Below, one piece after another: positions 1-9,228 of a stretch of 52,989 nucleotides of DNA. The notes beneath the pieces were generated by a model. The model saw only the letters and a list, made by a program, of their open reading frames with translations. It searched no databases and was not told the DNA's origin. Positions within the stretch are counted from its first letter, which is position 1. Every line of letters starts with the position of its first letter. The position numbers and the translations under genes are program-made. The DNA is from a virus, in IMG/VR virus record IMGVR_UViG_3300003321_000545, positions 1 through 52,989 of that record, one strand, 5' to 3'.

Positions 1-39
1 CAAAATCCAGCTAATCCCCTTAAAATTAGGACAGCATAA
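1..39 (+). CDS. groEL: Presumed C-terminal end of groEL, if the genome is circular
   Basis: The groEL frame is open at the last base of the window and ends exactly on a codon boundary. Read from base 1 in the same frame, the sequence gives 12 more codons (QNPANPLKIRTA) and a TAA at 37-39. The joined protein would be 545 residues, close to the 548 of E. coli GroEL. This is an inference that rests on the ends being contiguous; the sequence alone does not prove it. If the ends are not joined, this stretch is simply non-coding. Confidence 0.6.
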   Translation, partial: QNPANPLKIRTA

Positions 40-248
40 GTATATACAAATTATTTAAAATTATATCTATTATCTTAATATAAGATATGATATGATTAAT
101 CAACTCGTAACATAATCAATATGTTACTTCGATCCCTTCGGGCTGGTCGTTTATGGATATTAGGTGCAAAGGTTCCTACTATTCTTCTCGCTTCGAGCGT
201 TAATCCTTTACCTACAATTTAATATTAACTTTTTTTAGGAGTATAAAC
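40..248 (+). promoter_or_regulatory. Structured leader upstream of the capsid genes
   Basis: No gene is visible here, but hairpins follow one another. TATCTTA/TAAGATA pairs at 71-87. GTAACATA/TATGTTAC pairs at 107-127. A stem closed by CC-UUCG-GG lies at 130-149. A stem of TAGGT and AAAGG pairs with CCTTTACCTA (161-172 with 205-214) and encloses the small hairpin CGCT-tcg-AGCG at 189-199. A Shine-Dalgarno sequence (TTTAGGAG) follows before the ATG at 249. The region may be a structured 5' UTR, a terminator behind groEL, or both. No clear sigma-70 promoter is visible. Confidence 0.55.
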
Positions 249-830
249 ATGACTTATGGCGTAAATGCGCCTCTGGGTCTAGTTCCTTATAATACTATTT
301 TAGGTGCGCCGTGGACAGGAGCAGTAACAGAAATTCCTTTGACCACAGCTTACGGAACTTCCCTTTTTAGAGGTGACCTTGTTACTTTCACAAATGGTTT
401 AATCGTTCGTTATACAGCTGGTGGAAATGCACCGGTTGGTGTTGTTATTGGATTTAGATATACAGATTCAACTGGATTCACTCAGTTTACTATGTACTGG
501 CCAGCAAACACTGCTGTTCTTGCAGGTACAACTCCAGTTGTTATCGTAACTCAAGATCCAAACGTTGTATTTGATATTCAGGTAAGCAACGTTGTTACAA
601 CTGCAAACATTGACAAGAATGCAGATGTTACTTTTGCAACTGCTGGAAATACATCAACTGGTTTATCTGGCATGATGCTTGATACAACGACTATTGCTAC
701 AACTAATACACTTCCATTACATATCTTAGGATTTACACCTGTTCCAGGTAACGTAACAGGCGTTCAGTATGCAAACGTATTAGTTAAATTGAACAATACT
801 GTCCTCAATACAGGCGCAACTGGAGTATAA
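249..830 (+). CDS. Head decoration-like structural protein
   Basis: This 193-residue beta-rich protein lies directly before the major capsid gene, in the usual place of a decoration or stabilisation protein. It opens with a proline- and glycine-rich segment (MTYGVNAPLGLVP), then a GDLVTFTNG stretch near residue 42. A VFDIQV segment near residue 108 follows 'VVIVTQDPN', the pattern of the small beta-barrel proteins found beside capsid genes in many podoviruses. The ATG has a good ribosome site (AGGAGTATAAAC) and the next gene starts 5 bases after the stop. The role is assigned from position and overall pattern, not from a known catalytic motif. Confidence 0.6.
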   Translation: MTYGVNAPLGLVPYNTILGAPWTGAVTEIPLTTAYGTSLFRGDLVTFTNGLIVRYTAGGNAPVGVVIGFRYTDSTGFTQFTMYWPANTAVLAGTTPVVIVTQDPNVVFDIQVSNVVTTANIDKNADVTFATAGNTSTGLSGMMLDTTTIATTNTLPLHILGFTPVPGNVTGVQYANVLVKLNNTVLNTGATGV

Positions 831-835
831 GAACG

Positions 836-1747
836 ATGTCTATTATTACATTACAATCAATACAGAATCTTCTCAGACCAGGCTTGGCAGCTGTTTTTGG
901 AGATTACAATGTCTATCCAGATCAATGGAAAGAAATCTTTATGCAACACGTTTCTGATAAGGCTTTCGAGCTTGAAGAAGAAATGAGATTGCTACCTGTC
1001 GCCCAATATAAGGCAGATGGTGGTCCAGTTGCATACGGTGATATGGCGCAGATTTACCAAACATCTTATGTACATAAGAACTTTGGTATCGGTTTCCAAA
1101 TTACTGCAAACGCGATTCGAGATAACCTTTATAAAGATCAATGGCCAAAAGCTTCTGAAGCTGGTAAAGATTCTATGCGTCAAGCAAAGAACATTAATGG
1201 TGCATCCGTTATCAATAATGGATTCTCAACAAGTTTTCCAGTATCAGATGGTCAACCATTGTTCGCAACAGCTCACCCTGTTGTAGGTGCTACATCTTCT
1301 AACTCTTTTGCATTACCTACACAATTGAATGAAACATCATTGCAAGATGCATATGTAACGATTCAGCAAATGCTCAGTGCAGCTGCTCTACGCGTATCCT
1401 ATCGTGCAACAAAATTGATTGTTCCACCTCAATTGCAATTTACATGTGAACGATTGCTTGAATCTAAATTCCGCACTTCAACTGCTGATAACGATATCAA
1501 TGCTATCTATAACATGAGCGGTGTACCGCAAGGCTATGCAGTTAACATGTTTTTAACAAATCCAAATCAATGGACAATGTTGACAACATGTAACGAAGGA
1601 AATGGATTTAAATACTACGAACGTGATCCTCTAACAATTGACATGTTTACCGACACAACAACACGTAACCTTCAAGTTAACTTTGTTGAACGATATTCAT
1701 TTGGTTGTTCAAACTGGCGTGCTGGTTTTGGTTCACAAGGAGCATAA
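836..1747 (+). CDS. Major capsid protein (HK97 fold, Mu gpT-like)
   Basis: This protein builds the icosahedral shell. It has 303 residues, about the size of the Mu gpT-like group of HK97-fold capsid proteins. The segment DGQPLFATAHP (residues 138-148) is the typical 'DG-LF-HP' signature of that group. The N-terminal 60 residues are helical and charged, followed by a regular mixed alpha/beta body. No protease gene was recognised nearby, so maturation cleavage is not supported. It sits between the decoration-like protein and two beta-rich virion proteins. The scaffold and chaperone genes lie just upstream if the genome is circular. Confidence 0.85.
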   Translation: MSIITLQSIQNLLRPGLAAVFGDYNVYPDQWKEIFMQHVSDKAFELEEEMRLLPVAQYKADGGPVAYGDMAQIYQTSYVHKNFGIGFQITANAIRDNLYKDQWPKASEAGKDSMRQAKNINGASVINNGFSTSFPVSDGQPLFATAHPVVGATSSNSFALPTQLNETSLQDAYVTIQQMLSAAALRVSYRATKLIVPPQLQFTCERLLESKFRTSTADNDINAIYNMSGVPQGYAVNMFLTNPNQWTMLTTCNEGNGFKYYERDPLTIDMFTDTTTRNLQVNFVERYSFGCSNWRAGFGSQGA

Positions 1748-1750
1748 AAT

Positions 1751-3166
1751 ATGACGACTACCCTTCCTCCACAAGGGTCGCATTTTGAAGACGGTGTGCG
1801 TACAGGGCCTATATTCAATTCTGTTTTTTCTAACAGTGTGAATGTCTTTACGCCACCAGCTCAAACAGCGACACCGGCTGATACTCAGGCACCTGGTGTA
1901 TTTACAACACCAATGTCTATTTTAGATATAGTACCAACTTCTGTTAGTACTACATTGCTTGCAAATGGTGCCGCTATCGTAGGTGCTGGATACATAACAT
2001 TAACGACAACAAGTGTTAATGGGTTAACTGTATTGAGTTCTTATGCTGGGCTGACATCAGGTGCTAATAGTGGTCCTCTTTTGCAATTAGATTGTGCTCG
2101 TAATATCACCATAACAAGTACAGGTAACATTTCTAACAGAAATATTACTGTATTTGGTTGGGATATGTATGGAATGCCAGTTGTTGAACAAATAACAGGT
2201 CCAAACACTACTACAGTAAGTGGATTAAAAGCATTTTATGTTATCCAAGGTGTTTATTCTTCTGGAACAGCTGCAAACATAAGCATTGGTGTAGGCAATA
2301 AATTCGGATTACCTTATTTTTGCAAAAATGCCAACTATGTTGGTGTACCCATGTGGAACAATACAGCTGATCTTGGTTTAGTTGCAGGTACGCAAAGTGC
2401 TGCATTAGCTGCTGATCCTATTACAACAGGCGCAGCAGGTTCTAGCATTGTTTCTGTTACTGTTACATCAACAGCAGCATTATATAATGGTCAATTTGTA
2501 ACAATATCTGGAGCAACCACTACAGATGGTATCACAGCGGCACAGTTAAATATTACAGCTCCGATCACTATTGTAGATGCTACTCATTTCCAATATGTTG
2601 CTATGGGAAATGCTACAGCTGGAGGTGTCGCTGGAGGTGGTGCCGCTGTCCATTACACACCAAATACAATTGGTGTACGTGGCACGATTACAGTGGCTGA
2701 TCAGACTTCACCCGCAACTGCTACAACAGGTGATGTTCGGGGTACTTATACTCCAACAAGCAATGCTGATGGAACATCTAGACTAACCATTAATATGTAT
2801 AGTGCTAGTGGTGATACTCGTAAGTTCAATGATGCGCTTGCAGGATCTAGAATATTGGCTAGCAATCCTATCGCTACGACGAACACATCAGCGACAATCG
2901 TTGTAACTGCTCCTAACCATAATTTAACAACTGGTGAAAGTGTTACAATTACAGGATCTGCAACTGTTGCAACTGTAACTATAAACGGTACATGGACAAT
3001 TACCGTTGTCGATCAAAATTCCTTCTCATTTACAGCTTCAAGTGCAGCCAATGCCACAACAACTGGCGGTGGTACTGCTGTTACAATGACACCTTACCCA
3101 GGAAATTTGTATCAAACAGTTACATCAAGGTATGGATATTCTCAATATTCTGTAGCTTTGTTCTAA
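1751..3166 (+). CDS. Beta-rich virion protein with two FCCH-like domains
   Basis: The 471-residue product is rich in Thr, Ser, Ala, Gly and Val and is almost lysine-free, like a virion surface or tail protein. Residues about 65-190 resemble the N-terminal half of the next protein (shared 'NITVFG-D-G--V-E---GPNTTTV' pattern). Two FCCH-like modules follow (about 220-300 and 370-450). Each starts after '(D/N)PI', has a GQFVTISG- or GESVTITG-type turn, an LNIT/NGTWTI strand and a glycine-rich end before the next strand. Known FCCH domains occur in E1 enzymes and in many phage proteins, where they are thought to be structural only. The gene begins 3 bases after the capsid stop. Confidence 0.6.
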   Translation: MTTTLPPQGSHFEDGVRTGPIFNSVFSNSVNVFTPPAQTATPADTQAPGVFTTPMSILDIVPTSVSTTLLANGAAIVGAGYITLTTTSVNGLTVLSSYAGLTSGANSGPLLQLDCARNITITSTGNISNRNITVFGWDMYGMPVVEQITGPNTTTVSGLKAFYVIQGVYSSGTAANISIGVGNKFGLPYFCKNANYVGVPMWNNTADLGLVAGTQSAALAADPITTGAAGSSIVSVTVTSTAALYNGQFVTISGATTTDGITAAQLNITAPITIVDATHFQYVAMGNATAGGVAGGGAAVHYTPNTIGVRGTITVADQTSPATATTGDVRGTYTPTSNADGTSRLTINMYSASGDTRKFNDALAGSRILASNPIATTNTSATIVVTAPNHNLTTGESVTITGSATVATVTINGTWTITVVDQNSFSFTASSAANATTTGGGTAVTMTPYPGNLYQTVTSRYGYSQYSVALF

Positions 3167-3181
3167 TAAGGATATATAGAT

Positions 3182-4105
3182 ATGGCAAGACCAATTACCA
3201 TGTATTTTGCGCCGTCTAATACAACGGCATTGTTGAGTACAACAGCCACTACAGGTGGCGCATCAACATCAATTGGTCTTACCAATCCTTATCCATACAT
3301 ATTTAATAATTTAGCACGTACAATTACTATTACATCCTCAGATAACGTTTCTGCTGTAAATATAACCATTACGGGAAAAGACATTTGGGGAAATACAATT
3401 TCTGAAACAAGAGTTGGACCTAACAACACAACTGTAACATCTACTAATCAATATAATCAAATTACAAATATTGCTTGTGATGCTGCTTTAACAAATTTCA
3501 GTTTTGGATCTGGGTCAACAGGCACATTTATATGGGCAAAATTAAATCAATTTAATAATTCAGCTTATACAACAATTCAAGCTGATGTGACAGGAACAAT
3601 CAATTATTCAGTTAATCAAACAGCAGATACATTTGATTATTTTCAAAACAATACGCTGATTCCTCAATATCAATATCCAAGAGCGACTCTTTTAGGAAAC
3701 AATCCAATTAATGTCGCAAATGCAAGCACAACAGCAACATTAACAGTTCCTTCAACTGTGGGATTACAAGTGGGTCAATTATTTTCTATACAAGGTGCTT
3801 CTGGTGCATCCGGATTAACAGCTGCCCAAACAAATGGAACATTTGCGATTGTATCAATTGCTAGTGCTACGACACTTACTTATATAGCTGTCGCAAATGG
3901 TAATGGTGTTGCTGGTGGTGGTGCACTTGCTTATTTATATGTTCCAAATTTACCAGTTTCTTATGCTGTCGTTGCTGCATTAACAGCTGCAACAACCAGT
4001 CAAATCTATAATTTGAATAGTGCTGCTTATGCATTGCAAGGAATTGTCAATTCTTCAACAAGTGGATCGTTATTATTAACCTATTTGCAACAGGGAGTTG
4101 TGTAA
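3182..4105 (+). CDS. Beta-rich virion protein with one FCCH-like domain, paralogue of upstream gene
   Basis: The 307-residue protein is related to the preceding gene. Residues about 40-130 carry the same 'ARTITITSSDNVS-VNITI-GKDIWGN-I-E---GPNNTTV' pattern. One FCCH-like module follows (about 175-250), beginning GNNPINVAN and ending GVAGGGALAY. It probably forms part of the head surface or head-tail region, but its exact place is unknown. The start has a ribosome site (AAGGATATATAGAT), and its stop overlaps the start of the next gene (TAATG). The pair looks like a duplication in which the upstream copy gained a second module. Confidence 0.6.
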   Translation: MARPITMYFAPSNTTALLSTTATTGGASTSIGLTNPYPYIFNNLARTITITSSDNVSAVNITITGKDIWGNTISETRVGPNNTTVTSTNQYNQITNIACDAALTNFSFGSGSTGTFIWAKLNQFNNSAYTTIQADVTGTINYSVNQTADTFDYFQNNTLIPQYQYPRATLLGNNPINVANASTTATLTVPSTVGLQVGQLFSIQGASGASGLTAAQTNGTFAIVSIASATTLTYIAVANGNGVAGGGALAYLYVPNLPVSYAVVAALTAATTSQIYNLNSAAYALQGIVNSSTSGSLLLTYLQQGVV

Positions 4106-4296
4106 TGGCCAATGATAAATTCATACAAAAAATGCATATGAAAAAAGGAGCATTACATAAACAACTAGGGATTCCTATGGGAAAGAAAATACCAGAAGGA
4201 AAATTGGAAAAAGCGACTCATAGTAAAAATCCAACTTTAAGGAAGAGAGCTGTTTTAGCTGAAACATTAAAAGGTTTGTCTAAGCGTAAGAAGTAA
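4105..4296 (+). CDS. Small basic phage protein
   Basis: This 63-residue protein is highly basic. It has the run MKKGALHKQLGIPMGKKIP near the start and ends in LKGLSKRKK. The 'KKGALH-QLGIP' motif recurs in small conserved proteins of many large phages and in some bacteria, with no proven role. Its charge and its place among virion genes suggest contact with packaged DNA or the head interior, but that is inference. Its start overlaps the stop of the upstream gene, so the two are probably translationally coupled. Confidence 0.6.
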   Translation: MANDKFIQKMHMKKGALHKQLGIPMGKKIPEGKLEKATHSKNPTLRKRAVLAETLKGLSKRKK

Positions 4297-4305
4297 GGAT
4301 ATGAA

Positions 4306-5358
4306 GTGGCTTATAGTCAAACATATAATTTTGGAACGACTACTACAGTTCAAGCTTTTATTGATGAAGCTTTTGAACTCTGTGGTAAACCAGGTTCTAT
4401 AATTGATGGTCTTGAAGTAACGTCCGCCATAAGATCTCTCAATTTTCTCCTATCTGAATGGGCAAATAAAGGTTTTAATCTTTTTACAATACAAAAATGT
4501 ATGATGCAGATTAATGTTGGGCAGCCTTCATATCTTATGCCTCCTTATACAGTCGAAATTCCAGAATGTACAGCGAGCAATAATACACGTGTATTAGGGG
4601 GAACAGCATTTTCAAGTGATGGCGGAACAGCTTCCAATGCATTTAATGGTAATCCAAATTCAGCATGTACGCAAAATGCGCCGGATGGATATATTTCTTA
4701 TACTTATCCAACAGGAACCACCCCTTCAATTTATTATGTAGGTGTTCAAAATAATACATCAGGTAATTATAATTTGGTGTTTGAATATTCATTTGATGGA
4801 AACACATGGATTAATGGAATGACCATTGGTCAACAATATTATCCCATTGGTCAAATTATATGGGCTGTCGTTCCTTCCCCAATCAATGCAAAAGCTGTAC
4901 GCATCCGAGAAACGGGGGGAGGCACATTAAATGTGCAACAAATATATTTTAGCATCCCAAATTATAGCCGGATTCTAACACCTATATCTCGATCTGAATG
5001 GACGTCATATCCAAATAAGCAAATACAAGCGACACCTTCTAGCTACTATTTTGATAGACAAATATCTCCAGTTCTTACTTTATGGCCTACTCCAGATAAT
5101 AGTTATCAAACACTTGTTTTTAATCGTTATCAACAAATTATGGATGTTACAGCCATGAATGAAAACATCCAAATTCCTCAAACGTTTATGAGAGCATGCT
5201 CATTAGCATTAGCATCCGAACTAGCCTATAAATTTGCGCCTGAGCGATATCCAGAATTAAATGCAAAGAAGGAAATAGCTTATATGGCTGCAAAAGTTGA
5301 AGATGTCGAGCATGTGCCATTACGTATTATGCCTAACCTTTATTATACGGGGTATTGA
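4306..5358 (+). CDS. Head-completion / tail-adaptor protein (P22 gp4-like) with inserted discoidin-like domain
   Basis: The protein (350 residues) would sit under the portal and connect it to the tail. The N-terminal 80 residues carry the family pattern 'AFELCGKPG...AIRSLNFLLSEWANKGFNLF', and the C-terminal part (about 225-350) has RSEW, the 'YYFDRQISPVLTLWPTPD' segment and a helical end. Between them, residues about 88-220 look like a coagulation-factor 5/8 (discoidin) fold: 'ASNAFNGNPNSACTQ', 'GYISYTYP', 'YSFDGNTWINGM' and 'KAVRIRETGG'. The start is GTG at 4306 after AAGGAT; the ATG at 4301 is in another frame. gp4 of P22 is about half this length, so the insertion explains the size. Confidence 0.75.
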   Translation: MAYSQTYNFGTTTTVQAFIDEAFELCGKPGSIIDGLEVTSAIRSLNFLLSEWANKGFNLFTIQKCMMQINVGQPSYLMPPYTVEIPECTASNNTRVLGGTAFSSDGGTASNAFNGNPNSACTQNAPDGYISYTYPTGTTPSIYYVGVQNNTSGNYNLVFEYSFDGNTWINGMTIGQQYYPIGQIIWAVVPSPINAKAVRIRETGGGTLNVQQIYFSIPNYSRILTPISRSEWTSYPNKQIQATPSSYYFDRQISPVLTLWPTPDNSYQTLVFNRYQQIMDVTAMNENIQIPQTFMRACSLALASELAYKFAPERYPELNAKKEIAYMAAKVEDVEHVPLRIMPNLYYTGY

Positions 5359-5723
5359 TGCTTAAAAAAGGCAAATTTATGGATATTCGACCTAATAATC
5401 CAGATGCACTTGGGAGGTGCGATCGATCTGGATTAACTGGTAATTATTCTGATCTTGTTAAGCAAATGGATTATCGTGGATCTGGTCTTGTTTGGACCGG
5501 TCTTTATGTAAATAAAAATTTTTTAGATGTTCCCAATCCGCAAGGATTAAATCCTGTAATTAAATTAGATCCTGTTCCTGTAGATCATCCAAGACCATGG
5601 TATACCCCTCCAAATGATAGTTGGTATGCCCAAAGTAATACATGGTCTACAATTAATTACACAACATGGGCTGCATGGGGTGATTGGAACGATCAACCTC
5701 CTGAACCATTAGGAGGGAATTAA
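5358..5723 (+). CDS. Conserved structural protein of the head-tail region
   Basis: This 121-residue protein follows the gp4-like gene with a TGATG overlap. It shows a recognisable phage pattern: 'NPDALGRCDRSGLTGNYSDLVKQM-YRG--LVWTGLYVNKNFLDVP-PQ' and then 'LDPVPVDHPRPW'. In relatives the RCDRSG and VNKNFLD positions hold CxxC pairs of a zinc ribbon. Here only one cysteine remains, so the metal site appears lost. A second start is possible at the ATG at 5379, which has the better ribosome site (AAAAAAGG). The function is unknown; a minor head-tail component is the best guess. Confidence 0.6.
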   Translation: MLKKGKFMDIRPNNPDALGRCDRSGLTGNYSDLVKQMDYRGSGLVWTGLYVNKNFLDVPNPQGLNPVIKLDPVPVDHPRPWYTPPNDSWYAQSNTWSTINYTTWAAWGDWNDQPPEPLGGN

Positions 5724-7696
5724 TGGCCGGTCCTTCTATTGCAAATCAAACACCCGCAGAAGTATTTACTAATTTATTATTAGCTGGAGATAATGGACAA
5801 GGAATTTCAACCACTCCTTTGCAATTACAAGATGGAATTGGTAACCAAGCTCCTATGTATATTGCAACGAATGCAATTAATTTTGATCGTGTTCAAGGAC
5901 AGTTTCAATTAGATGGTGTGGCTTTAACGGCATCTGCTAATACACTCAATAATTTATCAAATTTTGCAAATGCTCAATATGTCGTTATGGCTCCAAATGT
6001 TGAATTGCCAAGTGCTTTTCAATTATTGTCTACCAATGGAATTGATCTTAATACAGGTGCAGGTACTGTAACGATTCGTCCAACACCTGGATCTGAATTG
6101 GCTGGTATACAAGCATTAGGAACTACCGGGATTATGGTAAGGGATGCGGCTGGAACTTATACAACAGTTGACCTTGCAACCAATGCAACTCTTCTACTCA
6201 GCAATGCAAGTGGCGTTGGAGGTAACCCAACTTTAAGTGTTATTAACGATACAAATTTACAGCGCATTAATGTTCAAAATAATGGTGTTTTTCAATCCCA
6301 AAAATCACAAATAAATTTTATACCAGGTGCAAATACTGGAATAACTGTTCAAGATAACCCCGGACAAAATCGTACAGATGTCTTTATCGAAGCATCCGCA
6401 ATTAATACATTCTTTGTTAAAGCATCTTGTCAAGCAGCAACTACAGCTAATTTAAATGCAGTATATAATAATGGTGCATCTGGTGTAGGGGCTACTCTTA
6501 CTAATAATGGTGCATTAGCTGCATTCGCAGTTGATGGTTATAATGCTAATTTAAATGATAGAATATTAGTTAAAAATCAAACGACAACTGCAGAGAATGG
6601 TATTTATGATGTTACGACTATTGGAAGTGGTGCCGCTGCATGGGTATTAACAAGAGCATCTGACTTTAATTCTTCGTCTACTATCCAAGCTGGTGATTTT
6701 ACAAATATTATCAATGGTACAGTTAATACAAATACAGCCTGGTTAGAAGTTGATAATGTTAATACCGTTGGTACTGATCCTATTGTATGGGAGCAATTTG
6801 GGTTTGGAGGATCAGTCACAAGTGTTTCAGGAACAGCTGGACAAATTGATGTTGTCAATGGAACAACAACTCCCGTTATTTCTATAGATCCTGCATATAT
6901 AGGACAAGCATCTATAACCACATTGGGAACAATAACCACAGGTACATGGCATGGATCTATTATTGATCTTTCACATGGTGGTACTAATGCAAATTTAGTG
7001 GCTTCAAATGGTGGTATTGTTTATTCAAATGCCACTCAAATGCAAGTTTTAGCTGGGACAGCGACAGCAAATCAAATTATTTTATCAGGATCTAATGCAG
7101 CACCTTCATGGTCCACAGCTACGTATCCTGCAACTGTGAATGCTAATGATGCCTTATATGCTAATGGTGCAAATACAATTACACATGGGACGCTTCCTGT
7201 TCCATCAGGCGGCACAGGTAACACAACATTTACAGCTTATTCAGTTATATGTGCCGGCACAACTGCTACTGGAGTTTTTCAAAATGTAGTTGGAGTTGGT
7301 ACAGCTGGACAAGTTTTAACATCCAATGGCGCGGCGGCTTTACCTACTTGGAATACACCTTCTGAAGGAACTATTGTCAATCAGAATACAAATACTGTCA
7401 CCATGGCAGCTGGTTCACAATATTTTATTAATAATGGTGCAACTCTCGTTACCTTAACATTACCTGCTTTAGCAGCTCAAGGAGATGCGTTTACTATTAT
7501 AGGTAGCTCTGCTGGAGGGTGGACAATCGCTCAACAAGCAGGCCAAACAATTAATATAAATTCATCTGCATCTACGACTGGTGTAGGTGGAAGTGTTTCT
7601 TCAACAAATCAATATAACTGCATTGTATTACGATGTGTAGTTGCAAATACTACATTCGTTGTTTCATACGGTTCAGGTTCATTTACGGTGGTATAG
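5723..7696 (+). CDS. Tail fibre-like protein, copy 1
   Basis: The 657-residue protein is low in charge and rich in Asn, Thr, Gly and Ala. Residues about 230-360 match a common phage fibre domain ('[22 protein letters not shown]', '[16 protein letters not shown]', 'DPIVWEQFG'). A fibre repeat follows ('[26 protein letters not shown]...[17 protein letters not shown]'). The C-terminal 120 residues ('[15 protein letters not shown]', '[13 protein letters not shown]', 'NTTFVVS') form a domain shared with the next gene. It is probably part of the receptor-binding or appendage structure. The gene overlaps its upstream neighbour (TAATG) and is the first of three paralogues in a row. Confidence 0.7.
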   Translation: MAGPSIANQTPAEVFTNLLLAGDNGQGISTTPLQLQDGIGNQAPMYIATNAINFDRVQGQFQLDGVALTASANTLNNLSNFANAQYVVMAPNVELPSAFQLLSTNGIDLNTGAGTVTIRPTPGSELAGIQALGTTGIMVRDAAGTYTTVDLATNATLLLSNASGVGGNPTLSVINDTNLQRINVQNNGVFQSQKSQINFIPGANTGITVQDNPGQNRTDVFIEASAINTFFVKASCQAATTANLNAVYNNGASGVGATLTNNGALAAFAVDGYNANLNDRILVKNQTTTAENGIYDVTTIGSGAAAWVLTRASDFNSSSTIQAGDFTNIINGTVNTNTAWLEVDNVNTVGTDPIVWEQFGFGGSVTSVSGTAGQIDVVNGTTTPVISIDPAYIGQASITTLGTITTGTWHGSIIDLSHGGTNANLVASNGGIVYSNATQMQVLAGTATANQIILSGSNAAPSWSTATYPATVNANDALYANGANTITHGTLPVPSGGTGNTTFTAYSVICAGTTATGVFQNVVGVGTAGQVLTSNGAAALPTWNTPSEGTIVNQNTNTVTMAAGSQYFINNGATLVTLTLPALAAQGDAFTIIGSSAGGWTIAQQAGQTININSSASTTGVGGSVSSTNQYNCIVLRCVVANTTFVVSYGSGSFTVV

Positions 7697-7697
7697 G

Positions 7698-9218
7698 ATG
7701 ACGACATCAACAGTAATTGATATAGGTGGTACAACAATTACAACGTTAGGTATTATCACAACCGGAACATGGCAAGCAACTCCAGTTGCTCTAGCCTACG
7801 GTGGAACTAATGCAAATCTGGTCGCATCTAATGGTGGTATATTTTATTCAACAGGTTCAGCTGGTGCTATCCTTGCTGGAACTGCAACTGCGAATCAATT
7901 ACTAGTTTCTGGAGCATCAGCTGCGCCTTCTTGGACATCATCAACTTTTCCAACTACAAATGCGCAAGGCGATCTAATTTATGGAAGTGCATCTAATGTA
8001 TTAAGTACACTAGCTAAAAATACAACTGCGACACGGTATTTAGCAAATACTGGAACTTCAAATAATCCAGCATGGGACCAGGTTAATTTAGCTAATGGCG
8101 TGACAGGAAATTTATCCGTTAATAACCTGAACTCAGGAACAAGTGCATCTAATACGACATTCTGGAGAGGGGATGGTACTTGGGCGACTCCAACCGGTAC
8201 TGGAGTTACAAGTGTTTCTGGTACATTAAATCAAATTGATGTGGCTAACGGTACAACGACAGCTGTTGTTTCTATATCAGCAACTTATGTTGGACAAACA
8301 TCTATTATTACTTTGGGAACGATAACAACTGGTACTTGGAATGGTACAGTTATTGATTTGTCACATGGGGGAACGAATGCAAATCTAACTGCCTCAAATG
8401 GTGGTATATTTTATTCTACTGCAAGCGCAGGTGCAATATTATCAGGAACAGCAACCGCCAACCAAGTATTGCTTTCAGGTTCTAGTGCAGCTCCAGCATG
8501 GTCAACTGCAACTTATCCTGCCACTACAACTATAAATCAACTTCTCTATTCCTCAGCTGCAAATACAATAGTTGGGTTATCAACTGCAAATAGTGCAACA
8601 TTAATCACAAGTGCTGGTGGTGTTCCATCACTTAGCCAAACGCTTCCCTCTGCTGTTCAAGGAAATATAACTACACTTGGTACAATTACAACCGGTGTTT
8701 GGAATGGAACAGCTGTAGATGTAGCTCATGGTGGTACAGGTAACACAACATTTACAGCTTATTCAGTTATATGTGCTGGAACAACTGCTACAGGTGTTTT
8801 TCAAAATGTATCAGGTGTTGGTTCTGCTGGGCAGGTTTTAACATCAGCTGGAGCAAGTGCATTACCAGTATGGTCCAATCCATCTGGAGGTATTGTTGTC
8901 AATCAAAATTCAAGTTCTGTTACTATGGTTGCCTTTAATCAATATTTTATTAATAACGGCGCATCTCTTGTCACACTAACTCTCCCTACTAGTGCTGCCG
9001 TAGGAGATACATTTTATATCATAGGTCAATCAAGTGGAGGCTGGAAAGTCGCACAGAATGCGAGCCAAGTAATACATTTTGATGGAACCGCTACCACAAC
9101 AGGAACGGGAGGAAGTCTACAAACTACTGCTCAATATCAAAATATAACTATTAAATGCATCATAGCAAATACGACCTTTACCGTATTTGATTGTGTTGGC
9201 TCAATTACAGTCGTATGA
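7698..9218 (+). CDS. Tail fibre-like protein, copy 2
   Basis: The protein has 506 residues from the ATG at 7698, one base after the stop of copy 1 and preceded by TAGG; an in-frame ATG at 7641 lies inside the upstream gene and was not chosen. It has three rounds of the '[30 protein letters not shown]' repeat separated by '[21 protein letters not shown]' linkers. It ends in the same roughly 120-residue domain as copy 1 ('[15 protein letters not shown]', '[13 protein letters not shown]'). A 41-base stretch (8736-8776) is identical to 7214-7254 in copy 1, which suggests recent recombination between the genes. Confidence 0.7.
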   Translation: MTTSTVIDIGGTTITTLGIITTGTWQATPVALAYGGTNANLVASNGGIFYSTGSAGAILAGTATANQLLVSGASAAPSWTSSTFPTTNAQGDLIYGSASNVLSTLAKNTTATRYLANTGTSNNPAWDQVNLANGVTGNLSVNNLNSGTSASNTTFWRGDGTWATPTGTGVTSVSGTLNQIDVANGTTTAVVSISATYVGQTSIITLGTITTGTWNGTVIDLSHGGTNANLTASNGGIFYSTASAGAILSGTATANQVLLSGSSAAPAWSTATYPATTTINQLLYSSAANTIVGLSTANSATLITSAGGVPSLSQTLPSAVQGNITTLGTITTGVWNGTAVDVAHGGTGNTTFTAYSVICAGTTATGVFQNVSGVGSAGQVLTSAGASALPVWSNPSGGIVVNQNSSSVTMVAFNQYFINNGASLVTLTLPTSAAVGDTFYIIGQSSGGWKVAQNASQVIHFDGTATTTGTGGSLQTTAQYQNITIKCIIANTTFTVFDCVGSITVV

Positions 9219-9228
9219 GGAAAAATAG

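Noticed and set aside
81-90. Unusual Walker A motif of the terminase (residues 81-90 of the terL product, MKST instead of GKST)
   Set aside because: A Met-Lys-Ser form is common in large terminases of related phages, so it is not evidence for a defect.
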